Shown piece after piece: positions 26,576 through 34,417 of a stretch of DNA of 64,000 nucleotides. Source of the DNA: Desulfofustis sp. PB-SRB1 (GTDB lineage Bacteria > Desulfobacterota > Desulfobulbia > Desulfobulbales > Desulfocapsaceae). The translations under genes and the position numbers were made by a program. The number at the start of each line of letters is the position of its first letter. The stretch's first letter is position 1. The notes under the pieces were generated by a model. It did no database searches. It was given only the letters and a program-made list of their open reading frames with translations, and was not told where the DNA came from. Where the stretch lies: NCBI GenBank assembly GCA_016722945.1, contig JAEQMT010000009.1, forward strand, positions 62,001-126,000, given 5' to 3'.

Positions 26576-26960
26576 TTTTACACAGACAAGCCCCAAAATC
26601 AGTCACTTCTATATTGTTGTATTTATTGACTATTTTACTCATAGATCCAATAACATGTAGTTATTTAGTCGTCCGTATAAGTGGTAATATTTCGCAAAAA
26701 GCTGCACAAAGGCTGGGTAAAACCCCCTAAAAATGCTCCTAAGAGCCAGCTATGTCGAAGTAAAATCCCAAGTTATACGGCAGCGATATAACACGGCTAT
26801 TTCCGCAAAAAGCCGCACCGAGACTCCCCATTTTTAATCTTGTCAATGATTCGCCTATCAGATATTATAGTGTATGGGGCCGACATTTATATGACATTTC
26901 GGTACGTTCCGCCCCCAGTACGCAGAAGAACATCCAATGGAGAGGAGGAAATGGAAAAGA
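26576..26960. other. AT-rich gap at array start
   Basis: No gene found in about 385 bp. Two similar segments (ATATTTCGCAAAAAGCTGCAC near 26689 and CTATTTCCGCAAAAAGCCGCAC near 26799) resemble each other and may be decayed attC arms. No integrase gene or attI site was recognised. Confidence 0.4.
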
Positions 26961-26964
26961 GGAC

Positions 26965-27034
26965 GTGCAGTATCGCACGAGGATTTTCCGGCGTTTCTCC
27001 CGAAAAAGCTGCTGCGTGATATTATACGTTAGTG
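26965..27034 (+). other. attC-like site at array start (R' GTTAGTG)
   Basis: Imperfect palindrome: TATCGCACGAG pairs with CTGCTGCGTGATA, and TTTTCCGG pairs with CCGAAAAA inside it. It ends in ACGTTAGTG. The core GTTAGTG (27028-27034) is the reverse complement of CACTAAC at 27541-27547, which closes the first cassette. Confidence 0.6.
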
Positions 27035-27057
27035 ATAAAAATCAATATTATCCCAAA

Positions 27058-27537
27058 ATGCTCATTAGAAAGGCCAAATACACAGAGCACCAGAAGCTTA
27101 CAGAAATATCATTCGAATCAAAGGGCTACTGGGATTACCCAGATGAGTATTTCGACATTTGGAGAAACGAACTTACTATAACAGCAGAATATATAAATAT
27201 TCACCGGGTCTACGTTGCCGAAATTCAAGAATCAGTTGTAGGTTATTACTCGATCGTCAATCTTCCGCAAGACATTGAGGTTTCCGGTATTTTCATTAAC
27301 AAAGGTTTTTGGCTTGAGCATATGTTCATTTTACCAAGTTTTATTGGTAAAAGAATTGGAACCAATATGGTCTCCCACCTTATTAAAGTATGTAATGATA
27401 ATAATATTAAGCAAATAAGTGTATTGGCAGACCCAAACTCTAAAACATTTTATGAAAAAATGGGGTTCCAATATGAAAAGGAATATCCATCTACAATAAA
27501 TGGAAGATCAACCCCTCTTCTGAAAAAGAAAATATAA
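27058..27537 (+). CDS. Cassette-borne GNAT N-acetyltransferase
   Basis: This 159-residue protein has the GNAT fold pattern: VYVAEIQESVVGYYSI, then WLEHMFILPSFIGKRIGTNM, the acetyl-CoA-binding motif A (R/Q-x-x-G-x-G/A type: GKRIGT), and the late strand ISVLADPNSKTFYEKMGFQ. The acceptor substrate is unknown. It fills one integron cassette bounded by GTTAGTG (27028) and CACTAAC (27541). It is AT-rich compared with the backbone. Confidence 0.85.
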   Translation: MLIRKAKYTEHQKLTEISFESKGYWDYPDEYFDIWRNELTITAEYINIHRVYVAEIQESVVGYYSIVNLPQDIEVSGIFINKGFWLEHMFILPSFIGKRIGTNMVSHLIKVCNDNNIKQISVLADPNSKTFYEKMGFQYEKEYPSTINGRSTPLLKKKI

Positions 27538-27540
27538 AAA

Positions 27541-27602
27541 CACTAACCAACCGTTACACTCGGACGCGCGTGATCGCGCGCCGGTGAACTTAAACGTTCG
27601 GC
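27541..27602 (+). other. attC site, 62 bp
   Basis: R'' is CACTAAC (27541-27547) and R' is GTTCGGC (27596-27602). The centre folds through GGACGCGCG and CGCGCGCC around TGAT. R'' matches the start of its own cassette, and R' matches GCCGAAC at the end of the next one. Confidence 0.85.
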
Positions 27603-27629
27603 TGAAAAATAAAATTGGGTTGCAAAATA

Positions 27630-27983
27630 ATGTATAAACCAGCGAAAGAACCAAACGATCTTGAGAAATACTTCGTAGAACGTGCCAACGCTGGAGATGT
27701 TGAAGGGCTGGTTGCACTCTATGAAGCGGATGCAATATTGACTGATGGTGCAGGTGAGATAGCTGTTGGAAAAAAACAAATTAGAGAATTTTTTATAAAT
27801 TTTTTGGCCGATCTTCCAATGCTAGAGCCCAGCAATCAAACTGAAGCATTGTGTAGCGGAGACCTGTCTCTTACCTCGTCCAAACTCAGTAATGGAGATA
27901 TTACAGCTGAAGTTGCTAGGCGCCAGCCAGACGGTAATTGGCTCTGGGTAATTGATCAATTTGCACTTGGAAAGTATAAATGA
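27630..27983 (+). CDS. NTF2-like (SnoaL/DUF4440-type) protein in a cassette
   Basis: This 117-residue protein has the NTF2-like pattern: DLEKYFVERANAGDVEGLVALYE, then ADAILTDGAGEIAVGKKQIR and NWLWVIDQFAL at the end. Members range from isomerases to ligand binders, and no catalytic set can be assigned. I chose ATG 27630 over a TTG at 27615. It is the only gene of a cassette bounded by GTTCGGC and GCCGAAC. Confidence 0.82.
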   Translation: MYKPAKEPNDLEKYFVERANAGDVEGLVALYEADAILTDGAGEIAVGKKQIREFFINFLADLPMLEPSNQTEALCSGDLSLTSSKLSNGDITAEVARRQPDGNWLWVIDQFALGKYK

Positions 27984-27988
27984 TAATT

Positions 27989-28049
27989 GCCGAACCAATT
28001 GTTCCACATGACCCGCAAACATCGCGGGCCTGTGAACACAACGTTATGT
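27989..28049 (+). other. attC site, 61 bp
   Basis: R'' is GCCGAAC (27989-27995) and R' is GTTATGT (28043-28049). Inner arms TTGTTCCACATGACCCGC and GCGGGCCTGTGAACACAA are complementary with bulges, as expected for a folded attC. Confidence 0.88.
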
Positions 28050-28062
28050 GGCGCCTTAAAAA

Positions 28063-28434
28063 ATGAAAGATAGGTCAGAGAAAAAACTTGAAGAGGTGTT
28101 ACAAACTGCGTCTGATCACCTTTTCCCATCTGAAATAGGCAAAGCGAAGGTAAACTTAGACAGCAGAAGTTGTGATGGCGACACCCCGCTTCATGTATTC
28201 ATTTGGGGCAATGAAACAGAAAACGCACTGTTTCTTATTGAGAATGGTATCGATATCAACGCCATCGGAGATATGGGTGAAACAGCACTTCACGTAGCAT
28301 TACACCAAAACAACGAAATAGTAATGAAAGCTCTTTTAAACGCAAATGCCAAAACAGATATAGTATCTGAGTTCGGTAAAACTGCAATGGACATAGCAAA
28401 AGAAAAAGGTATAAACCTTAGCAAGGACACATAA
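28063..28434 (+). CDS. Ankyrin-repeat protein in a cassette
   Basis: This 123-residue protein holds about three ankyrin repeats: DGDTPLHVFIWGNETENALF, MGETALHVALHQNNEIVMKA and FGKTAMDIAKEKG. There is no signal peptide or enzymatic domain, so a protein-binding role is inferred. Its stop codon lies inside the R'' core of the following attC. It is the sole gene of its cassette. Confidence 0.88.
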   Translation: MKDRSEKKLEEVLQTASDHLFPSEIGKAKVNLDSRSCDGDTPLHVFIWGNETENALFLIENGIDINAIGDMGETALHVALHQNNEIVMKALLNANAKTDIVSEFGKTAMDIAKEKGINLSKDT

Positions 28435-28488
28435 CAAGGCTAATACAGCCGACGCAAAAAGCCACGCGGCTGATTAGCAGCGTTGGGC
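28429..28488 (+). other. attC site, 60 bp
   Basis: R'' is ACATAAC (28429-28435), the reverse complement of GTTATGT at the cassette start, and R' is GTTGGGC (28482-28488). Arms AACAAGGCTAATACAGCC and GGCTGATTAGCAGCGTT pair. It is closely similar to the attC at 33845. Confidence 0.92.
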
Positions 28489-28500
28489 AGGAAATAATAA

Positions 28501-29268
28501 ATGAGATTCACACATTACGATCTTGGTCAAAAGAGAGGTGGGGAAATCATTGAAGTGACGTTGCAGGGTAGCTCAGCCAATGTCAGGCTAATGGATTCCT
28601 CCAATTTTTATAGTTACCGAGCTGGTCGAAGTCATCGCTATCAGGGCGGGCTGGTTAAAAGGTCACCATATAGAATTCAAGTACCAAGATCGGGACATTG
28701 GCACGTTACGGTTGATATGGCTGGTCTTAGAGGCACTGTTCGTTCTTCTATTCGGCAATTACCGGGAGCATTACCGACTGCACAAGAAGCTCCACTCTCA
28801 TCTGTTCCATCTCTTGTTCGTGATAGAGAACCAGGATTTCAAGCGGCAGAAGATCTTGAATTCGATGTTTTTATATCTCACGCTTCAGAAGATAAAGAAG
28901 AGGTAGTTCGCCCCCTAGCCCATGCACTCAAACAAGGTGGACTCAAAGTTTGGTATGACGAGTTTGAATTAAAAATTGGAGATAGCCTCAGGAGAAAAAT
29001 CGACACCGGTTTGTCCAAAAGCCGTTTTGGTATTGTCGTTTTCTCAAAGATATTTCTCACGAAAGGATGGACCAATTATGAACTAGACGGTTTGGTCACA
29101 AAGACTATCAGTGGAGACCAAGTGTTACTACCCATTTGGCATAATGTAACAAAAAAAGAAATCATTAATTATAGTCCTTCCTTAGCTGACAAACTGGCAA
29201 GAAACACATCCACTCACACTGTTGAGGAGATCGCTGAAGAAATAATCACTCTTATCAATTGGGACTAA
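28501..29268 (+). CDS. DUF1883-TIR domain protein (candidate defence NADase)
   Basis: This 255-residue protein has two parts. Residues 1-90 match DUF1883 (FTHYDLGQKRGGEIIEVTLQ, VRLMDSSNFYSYRAGRSHRY, VPRSGHWHVTVDMAG). From about residue 120 comes a TIR domain (EFDVFISHASEDKEE, VWYDEFELKIGDSL, GIVVFSKIFL) with Glu194 in WTNYELDGL at the catalytic position of NAD-cleaving TIRs. Bacterial TIR proteins often act in antiphage systems by NAD depletion or signal-nucleotide synthesis; that role here is inference. It is the first of three genes in one cassette, 34 bp before the membrane protein gene. Confidence 0.88.
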   Translation: MRFTHYDLGQKRGGEIIEVTLQGSSANVRLMDSSNFYSYRAGRSHRYQGGLVKRSPYRIQVPRSGHWHVTVDMAGLRGTVRSSIRQLPGALPTAQEAPLSSVPSLVRDREPGFQAAEDLEFDVFISHASEDKEEVVRPLAHALKQGGLKVWYDEFELKIGDSLRRKIDTGLSKSRFGIVVFSKIFLTKGWTNYELDGLVTKTISGDQVLLPIWHNVTKKEIINYSPSLADKLARNTSTHTVEEIAEEIITLINWD

Positions 29269-29302
29269 CCAGATAAAGAGAAACCAGCAAAGGAGACTCT
29301 AA

Positions 29303-29830
29303 TTGAAAGACCTGATAGACAAATTCTCTTCTTATAACATTTTTAACTACCTATTACCTGGAGTGTTGTTCGCGGCCTTAGGTGATCGTTTGACATCATA
29401 TTCTCTGCTTATTGACGACATTGTGGTCGGAGTTTTTATCTACTACTTTATTGGGCTGGTTATTAGCCGAATAGGCTCACTATTCCTTGAGCCACTTTTG
29501 AAATGGCTGAAAATTGTTAATTTTGCACCGTATTCTGATTTCCTGAAAGCAGCATCCAGTGACAATAAAATCGAATTATTATCTGAAGCAAATAATATGT
29601 ACCGCACACTATCTTCGGTATTTATTTGCCTTGCTGTTCTTAAATTTATAGAATTCTTGGAAAGAACCTATCCTTCTATTTCTAGCTATACTTCGATTAT
29701 CTTTATATTACTACTTGCCTTGCTTTTTGTCTTTTCATATCGAAAACAATCAAACTATATCTCCCTAATAATATCTTGCGCTATTCAATCAAAGGCTGTC
29801 AGTAATGACCAAGACAAGGAGGAAACATAA
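29303..29830 (+). CDS. Membrane protein, middle gene of the TIR cassette
   Basis: This 175-residue protein has about four hydrophobic segments (FNYLLPGVLFAALGDRL, IVVGVFIYYFIGLVISRIGS, FICLAVLKFIEF, SIIFILLLALLFVFSY) and a cytoplasmic loop between the second and third. I do not recognise the family. It starts at TTG with AAAGGAG eight bases upstream, and its stop overlaps the next start (TAATG), so the MBL protein is translationally coupled to it. Pairing with a TIR protein suggests a membrane effector or anchor (inference). Confidence 0.75.
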   Translation: MKDLIDKFSSYNIFNYLLPGVLFAALGDRLTSYSLLIDDIVVGVFIYYFIGLVISRIGSLFLEPLLKWLKIVNFAPYSDFLKAASSDNKIELLSEANNMYRTLSSVFICLAVLKFIEFLERTYPSISSYTSIIFILLLALLFVFSYRKQSNYISLIISCAIQSKAVSNDQDKEET

Positions 29831-30477
29831 TGCAGTTAAGCATTCATAATGTCGGTCATGGACTTTGCATCAGTTTGCTCCATCAGAATGGTAATGCCAT
29901 GCTATGGGATTGTGGTCATCAAGACGACTATCGGCCTTCCGCTTTCTTGCCTGGAATAGGAATAACAAAAGTTGATTATTTTTTTGTCACAAATTACGAC
30001 GAAGACCATTTGAGCGACCTCCCAAATTTGCGGCAGAAAATTCGCCTTCGTTCAATGTATAGAAATAAAAGCATCTCAGGTCATCAACTTCGACAACTAA
30101 AGTTGCAAGGTGGACCAGTTAGCGCCGCTATGGAATCAATGCTTGATATGATTCAAACATTTACTGGCGGCCCTTTAAGCCCTGCTCCCGAATTTCCTGA
30201 CGTTAGCTTTAGAATTTTTAATAATTCGTACAGCAATGATTTTCCTGACACAAACAATATAAGCTTAGTAACTTTCCTGAAATGCAGGGAGGTCAAGTTT
30301 GTTTTTCCAGGGGATCTCGAAAAGAAGGGTTGGCTTTCGTTATTAAAAAACCAAAATTTTATTGCTGCGCTTGCAGATGTAAACATTTTCGTAGCACCGC
30401 ACCATGGTCGTGAAAATGGTTATTGCCCAGATGTTTTCGAATACTGCAACCCTGACGTTATAATTTTTTCAGATAGC
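29830..30477 (+). pseudogene. ComEC-like MBL-fold hydrolase, 5' part, broken by element copy 1
   Basis: The first 216 codons of a metallo-beta-lactamase-fold protein. SIHNVGHGLCISLLHQNG and LWDCG resemble ComEC/Rec2-type MBL proteins. The metal motif is NYDEDH, in which the usual first His is Asn, and later APHHGREN supplies two His. The frame is cut at 30478 by the 3.2-kb element and resumes at 33704. Joined without one TAGC copy, it gives 259 residues. The broken form ends in a stop two codons into the element, so it lacks the last 43 residues and may be inactive. Confidence 0.9.
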
Positions 30478-30674
30478 TGTTGAACCCCAGATTATCTAAA
30501 ATAAAACCAGCCTTTTTTGTCAGAATCTGTTAGCAGTGGGTGGTGACACTGCAGATTATTTTGATTTCTCGTAACGTTATTGCACACCCCTCGTGAGTGG
30601 TGGCTGCCGGGGCCGTGGACACGGCCCCGGCAGCCCTCCAGGCAGGAAACCTACTTCCTGAAAGGAGTTGCCTT

Positions 30675-31181
30675 GTGGTACTGTTTGTTGCCGCATCCGT
30701 CAAGGAAATTGCTCGTCTCGGCACCGCCTACCCCTGGAATAAACCATCGTGCTGTCCCCGGTGCGGTGGACGGTTGTGGTGGCATGGATTTGTTGTCGCC
30801 TGGTTTAGCTGCCTTTCTCATTGTGTCTATCTTCGACGTCTGTTCTGTTCGCAGTGCCGCGCCGTTCATCGGTTGAAACCACAGGGGTATTGGCCCCGGT
30901 ATCGCAGTTCCAGTGCTGAGATTCACCAGGCAATTACCCACCGACAGAGCACAAAACGCTGGCGGCCCGATCTGCCGCGTTCGCGCCAACGCCAGTGGTG
31001 GCGTCGGCTAGGTCGGATGATTCGGCTGGTCTTCGGGATGTCCACTCAGCTTACCCACCGGGAAGGATTCACTCGACTCATTGCACGAAACATCATCCCG
31101 GTCACCCAAGCAATACACCATGACAATCGACACATCCATGACCCACCCTACCGTATTGTAGCTCTGCCCGGCGGCCTCTGA
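30675..31181 (+). CDS. DUF6431-type zinc-ribbon protein of the element, copy 1
   Basis: This 168-residue basic protein has two Cys pairs, SCCPRCGGRLWWHG and RLFCSQCRAVH, probably one zinc ribbon. A Trp/Arg-rich middle (RQRQWWRRLGRMIRL) looks DNA- or protein-binding. The family accompanies DDE integrase/ATPase pairs in many bacterial elements, and its job in transposition is not established. GTG 30675 with AAGGAG upstream is preferred to an ATG at 30597 that lies inside a hairpin. Confidence 0.8.
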   Translation: MVLFVAASVKEIARLGTAYPWNKPSCCPRCGGRLWWHGFVVAWFSCLSHCVYLRRLFCSQCRAVHRLKPQGYWPRYRSSSAEIHQAITHRQSTKRWRPDLPRSRQRQWWRRLGRMIRLVFGMSTQLTHREGFTRLIARNIIPVTQAIHHDNRHIHDPPYRIVALPGGL

Positions 31182-31245
31182 GCATGGTATCGGCAGACAG
31201 ACTCGGATAACCCGACTCTGATACCCCATACCCAGGAGGACGCCC

Positions 31246-32565
31246 ATGGAAGACGAAGCCTTACGTACCGAAGTTGCCCTGTTTCGCTTCGGAGTCATCA
31301 GCGAGTTGGTTGCATCACGACTCGAACCCGGTGAGTTGACCGAACTCATCTATCAAAAAAGTGAGCAGCACTGGCATATCCCCGGCTCTCATCGCACCCG
31401 GGTGTCGGCAGCCACCGTCAGGCGCTGGCTGCGACTCTATGAGCGGGGCGGCCGCGAGCTCAGTGCCTTGATGCCGGCCAGGCGGTGCGACCGGGGATGC
31501 TCTCGCACGGTCGATGATGAGACTCGCGGCGCCCTGATCCGGTTGCGCAAAGAACAACCAGGTTGGCCGGTCTGGCGGCTGGTGCAAGCACTTGCTGAAA
31601 AACAAGTAATCACACCCGGCACGACCCTGAGTCTCTCCACCGCCTATCGCATCCTCACCCAGGAAAAGCTTGACAGCGCCGCTCTGCACAAGCGAGCCCC
31701 GGTGGATCGACGGCGTTACGAGGCCGAATTCCCCAACGATATCTGGCAATCAGATATCATGCACGGCCCGCTGGTAAAAGGCACCGGCAAAAGGCGCAAA
31801 GCGTATCTGATCGCCATTCTTGACGATCATTCCCGGTTCATTACCCACGGCGAGTTCTTCTCTTCGGAAAAACTCGAATCCTGGCTCCAGGTCTTTCGCC
31901 AGGCCCTGCTTACCAGAGGACTGCCGCGTAAACTCTACGTGGACAACGGCGCCGCCTTTCGCTCACGCCATCTCGAACGAATCTGTGCCTCGCTCGGCAT
32001 CGCCCTGATCCACAGCCGCCCCTATACCCCACAGGGGCGCGGCAAGATCGAGCGCTTCTTTCGCACCGTCAGATCCCGGTTTATCTCGCGCCTCGATGAC
32101 CAACCCGACACCCTTGCTCAGCTCAATGAGCGGTTCCAGCACTGGCTGGAAACGGACTATCTGCATCGGGTTCATTCGGTCACCGCGATGACCCCGTTCA
32201 ACCGCTTTGCCGCTCATCTTGAAATGATTCGCGAAGCACCCGCTGATCTTACTGATCACTTCCGTAAAGAAGTGCGGCGCCGGGTCAGCAAAGACCGGGT
32301 CGTCACCATCGACGGACGACTCTTCGAAGCCCCGGTTCAATTGATCGGTGAACGGGTCACGCTCTTGTTCAACGATGATCGGCCGGAACGGGTCGAAATC
32401 TTCTGTAAGGGGCAGTCGTGTGGTCTGCTCAGGCCGGTTGATCTGGTGGTCAACACCCTGGTGAAACGAACCAAAAACGGCGGTGAAGAGATGCTCGCCG
32501 AAACCTCGACATGCCGGCCGGGACGGCTGCCCTTTGATCCTAGCGCCGACGGAGGTGGATCATGA
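31246..32565 (+). CDS. DDE integrase (TniA/Mu-like transposase), copy 1
   Basis: This 439-residue transposase has N-terminal helix-turn-helix domains (VSAATVRRWLRLYERGG) and an RNase H-like core. The DDE residues lie in DIWQSDIMHGP, LYVDNGAAFRS and GRGKIERFFRTV. A C-terminal beta domain (RVVTIDGRLFEAPVQL) matches the Mu transposase/TniA group. It cuts and joins element ends and probably needs the ATPase encoded next, whose ATG overlaps its stop by 4 bp. Confidence 0.92.
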   Translation: MEDEALRTEVALFRFGVISELVASRLEPGELTELIYQKSEQHWHIPGSHRTRVSAATVRRWLRLYERGGRELSALMPARRCDRGCSRTVDDETRGALIRLRKEQPGWPVWRLVQALAEKQVITPGTTLSLSTAYRILTQEKLDSAALHKRAPVDRRRYEAEFPNDIWQSDIMHGPLVKGTGKRRKAYLIAILDDHSRFITHGEFFSSEKLESWLQVFRQALLTRGLPRKLYVDNGAAFRSRHLERICASLGIALIHSRPYTPQGRGKIERFFRTVRSRFISRLDDQPDTLAQLNERFQHWLETDYLHRVHSVTAMTPFNRFAAHLEMIREAPADLTDHFRKEVRRRVSKDRVVTIDGRLFEAPVQLIGERVTLLFNDDRPERVEIFCKGQSCGLLRPVDLVVNTLVKRTKNGGEEMLAETSTCRPGRLPFDPSADGGGS

Positions 32566-33365
32566 GCTATCGAACTTTCTTCGGCCTCAGTGCGGAGCCC
32601 TTCAGGGCTGATCTCGCCCTTGAGCAGGTGCTCACCACCCCGGAATTGCTCGGCGTCCAGCAACGCCTCGACTATGTCTTGCGTCTGGGCGCCATCATGC
32701 TTGTCACCGGCGAAGTCGGCGCCGGCAAATCAACCGCCGTGCGCTACAGCTGTGGAACGCTTCATCACTCTCGGTACAAGACCCTGTGGGTCACCGCTTC
32801 AGCCGGCTCTATTCTCGAACTCTACCGCCAGCTCCTGGCCGAGCTTGACATCGCTACCGCATCGTCCTCACGGGCCGTATTGACCCGGCTGATCAGAGCA
32901 CAGATCGACAGCCTGGTCGCCGGTAAAAAGCAGCAACCCCTGCTGATTATCGATGAGGCCTCACTGCTGCGCCTCGATGTCTTTGCCGAGCTCCATACCA
33001 TCACCCAGTTCGAAGCCGACTCCAAACCGTGGCTGCCCATGGTGCTGGCCGGCCAGAATAACCTGGCGGAAAACCTGCTCTACCGTACCGCCATACCGCT
33101 GGCTTCTCGCATTGTTGCCAGAAGTCATCTGCCGGCGGTCACCCGCCAGGCGATGGGTGAGTATCTGGACCATCATCTCACCATTGTCGGAATAAAAAAC
33201 TCACCCTTTACCGAACAGGCGGTAACCGCCATTCATCAGGGCTCCGGCGGGCTCTTTCGCAAAGCCAACCATCTTGCCCGCGGCGCCATGATCGCCGCTG
33301 CCGCCGAAAAAACACAAGAGGTAACAGCGGAGCATGTTCGGTGTGCCGACTCGGAGCTGCTGTAA
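32562..33365 (+). CDS. TniB/ExeA-like AAA ATPase, copy 1
   Basis: This 267-residue ATPase has Walker A GEVGAGKST, Walker B LLIIDEAS and sensor region LPMVLAGQNNLAENLL. The N-terminal YRTFFGLSAEPFRAD is typical of transposition ATPases related to ExeA, TniB and IstB. These proteins select or mark target DNA for the DDE enzyme. It is coupled to the integrase gene by a 4-bp overlap. Confidence 0.92.
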   Translation: MSYRTFFGLSAEPFRADLALEQVLTTPELLGVQQRLDYVLRLGAIMLVTGEVGAGKSTAVRYSCGTLHHSRYKTLWVTASAGSILELYRQLLAELDIATASSSRAVLTRLIRAQIDSLVAGKKQQPLLIIDEASLLRLDVFAELHTITQFEADSKPWLPMVLAGQNNLAENLLYRTAIPLASRIVARSHLPAVTRQAMGEYLDHHLTIVGIKNSPFTEQAVTAIHQGSGGLFRKANHLARGAMIAAAAEKTQEVTAEHVRCADSELL

Positions 33366-33393
33366 TTCAACCATCAAACACAAGGAGCACATC

Positions 33394-33555
33394 ATGAAAC
33401 CTGAACAGACCATCCAGTTTCTTGCCGAACTGCTTGAACTGGCTGAAGAACTAAACCGTATCGTCAAACAGTATTGCCGACTCGTAACCACTGATCAATC
33501 TGGACACGGACACTACGCAGAGAAGAAGGACTCAGAATATGATGCATTGTTCTGA
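33394..33555 (+). CDS. Small helical protein of the element, copy 1
   Basis: This 53-residue acidic protein (IQFLAELLELAEELNRIVKQ) has a Shine-Dalgarno AAGGAG before its ATG. It is conserved unchanged in the inverted copy, which argues that it is translated. The function is unknown. Confidence 0.65.
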   Translation: MKPEQTIQFLAELLELAEELNRIVKQYCRLVTTDQSGHGHYAEKKDSEYDALF

Positions 33556-33703
33556 GTAAATCTGTACTCTAGTCGTGCCGAGATGCTCCCCCCGGGCGGC
33601 GCTACGCGACGCACGCCCGGGGGGGACGCCTGCAAAATATTCTGATATCACTGGTAAGATATTCAGACAAATGCTGTGCATTTAATGTGAGAATCAACAT
33701 AGC

Positions 33704-33835
33704 TCAATAAAACATGCCACACAAGAAATGTCTCAAATATATGGGGGGCATGCAAAAGGAATCACATTCAGCGGGGCGCCTCGAAAAGTTTTATCTACAC
33801 GAAATGACGGGACTTTGACATGGTCAATTAATTAA
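33704..33835 (+). pseudogene. MBL-fold hydrolase, 3' part (after element copy 1)
   Basis: The frame of the gene begun at 29830 continues here after the TAGC duplication. The join reads DVIIFSDSS-IKHATQEMSQ and ends TWSIN followed by TAA. This is 43 codons plus the stop. The attC R'' core lies 10 bp downstream, confirming that this is the natural end of the gene and its cassette. Confidence 0.92.
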
Positions 33836-33844
33836 TGGGACATT

Positions 33845-33904
33845 GCCCAACAAGGCTAATTCAGCCGGCGCTAAAAGCCGCGTTGCTGATTAGCGTCGTT
33901 GGGC
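33845..33904 (+). other. attC site, 60 bp
   Basis: R'' is GCCCAAC (33845-33851), the reverse complement of GTTGGGC at 28482, and R' is GTTGGGC (33898-33904). It closely resembles the attC at 28429. The cassette it closes spans the TIR, membrane and MBL genes plus the inserted element. Confidence 0.93.
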
Positions 33905-33933
33905 ATGTCTACAATGATCACGTGGAGCATCGA

Positions 33934-34245
33934 ATGAACAGGACAGAAGTCCTTGTGCGGGGCGCGGCTCGTGACTTCGACGATATCTACGAAGGAACCA
34001 AGCTCGAAGTGATCGCCAGGCGTGAAGAGCTCATGCTGCTACTCGAACGTAAGTTCTCTCTCTCGGAGTGGACGAGGAACCCAGACAGTAACAACACATG
34101 GACGGGCTCCTCGAGAACAGTACGTACGACCTGTGATCTCCTCGTGCGAGAAGATGATGGCGTGGTCATGCTAAGCATCGCAAATGCTGACATGGACGAA
34201 GTTGTTTCGTTCAGCGAGGAACTGGGGCTGGGCATCTTTGATTAG
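33934..34245 (+). CDS. Hypothetical protein in its own cassette
   Basis: This 103-residue soluble protein matches no family I know. It is acidic at the C-terminus (MDEVVSFSEELGLGIFD) and has a basic middle. The ATG at 33934 has GGAG upstream; an open frame from 33835 runs through the attC and is not the real start. The cassette is bounded by GTTGGGC (33898) and GCCCAAC (34279). Its GC content is higher than that of the neighbouring cassettes. Confidence 0.7.
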   Translation: MNRTEVLVRGAARDFDDIYEGTKLEVIARREELMLLLERKFSLSEWTRNPDSNNTWTGSSRTVRTTCDLLVREDDGVVMLSIANADMDEVVSFSEELGLGIFD

Positions 34246-34278
34246 GCCGTGACACAGCAACCGCAAAGACAGGAATAG

Positions 34279-34367
34279 GCCCAACAAGACGAATGGACAG
34301 AGGACGGGAAAAACTGCCGCCGCCTTCGGCTCTGGCAGTCCTCCCCGCCCGTCATTCGCGGCGATAT
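34279..34367 (+). other. attC site, 89 bp, with degenerate R'
   Basis: R'' is GCCCAAC (34279-34285). Arms GACGAATGGACAGAGGACGGG and the CCCGCCCGTCATTCG near 34345 pair, with an inner GCCGCCGCCTTCGGCTCTGGC loop. R' has decayed to GCGATAT, yet it still matches ATATC in the closing core at 38343. Confidence 0.75.
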
Positions 34368-34417
34368 GTCTTGAAATCACACACACTACTGAGATGAACT
34401 AAAAATCAGGTAATTAA

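Larger units (their letters stand above)
30478..33699 (+). mobile_element. 3,222-bp TniA/TniB-like element with DUF6431 gene, copy 1
   Basis: The ends are TGTTGAACCCC and AATCAACA, a 6-bp terminal inverted repeat with TG/CA tips. TAGC is duplicated at 30474-30477 and 33700-33703. Four genes on one strand encode a DUF6431 zinc protein, a DDE integrase, an AAA ATPase and a 53-residue protein. Related repeats lie near both ends (CAGAATCTGTTAGCAGTG on the left; CTGAATATCTTACCAGTG, reverse strand, on the right) and are candidate transposase sites. Strong hairpins occur at 30602-30635 (16-bp perfect arms) and 33588-33624. Confidence 0.93.

Noticed and set aside
26232-27034. Integron integrase gene or attI site at the array start
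   Set aside because: No tyrosine recombinase motif is seen on either strand in or near this stretch, only an element remnant and attC-like arms.
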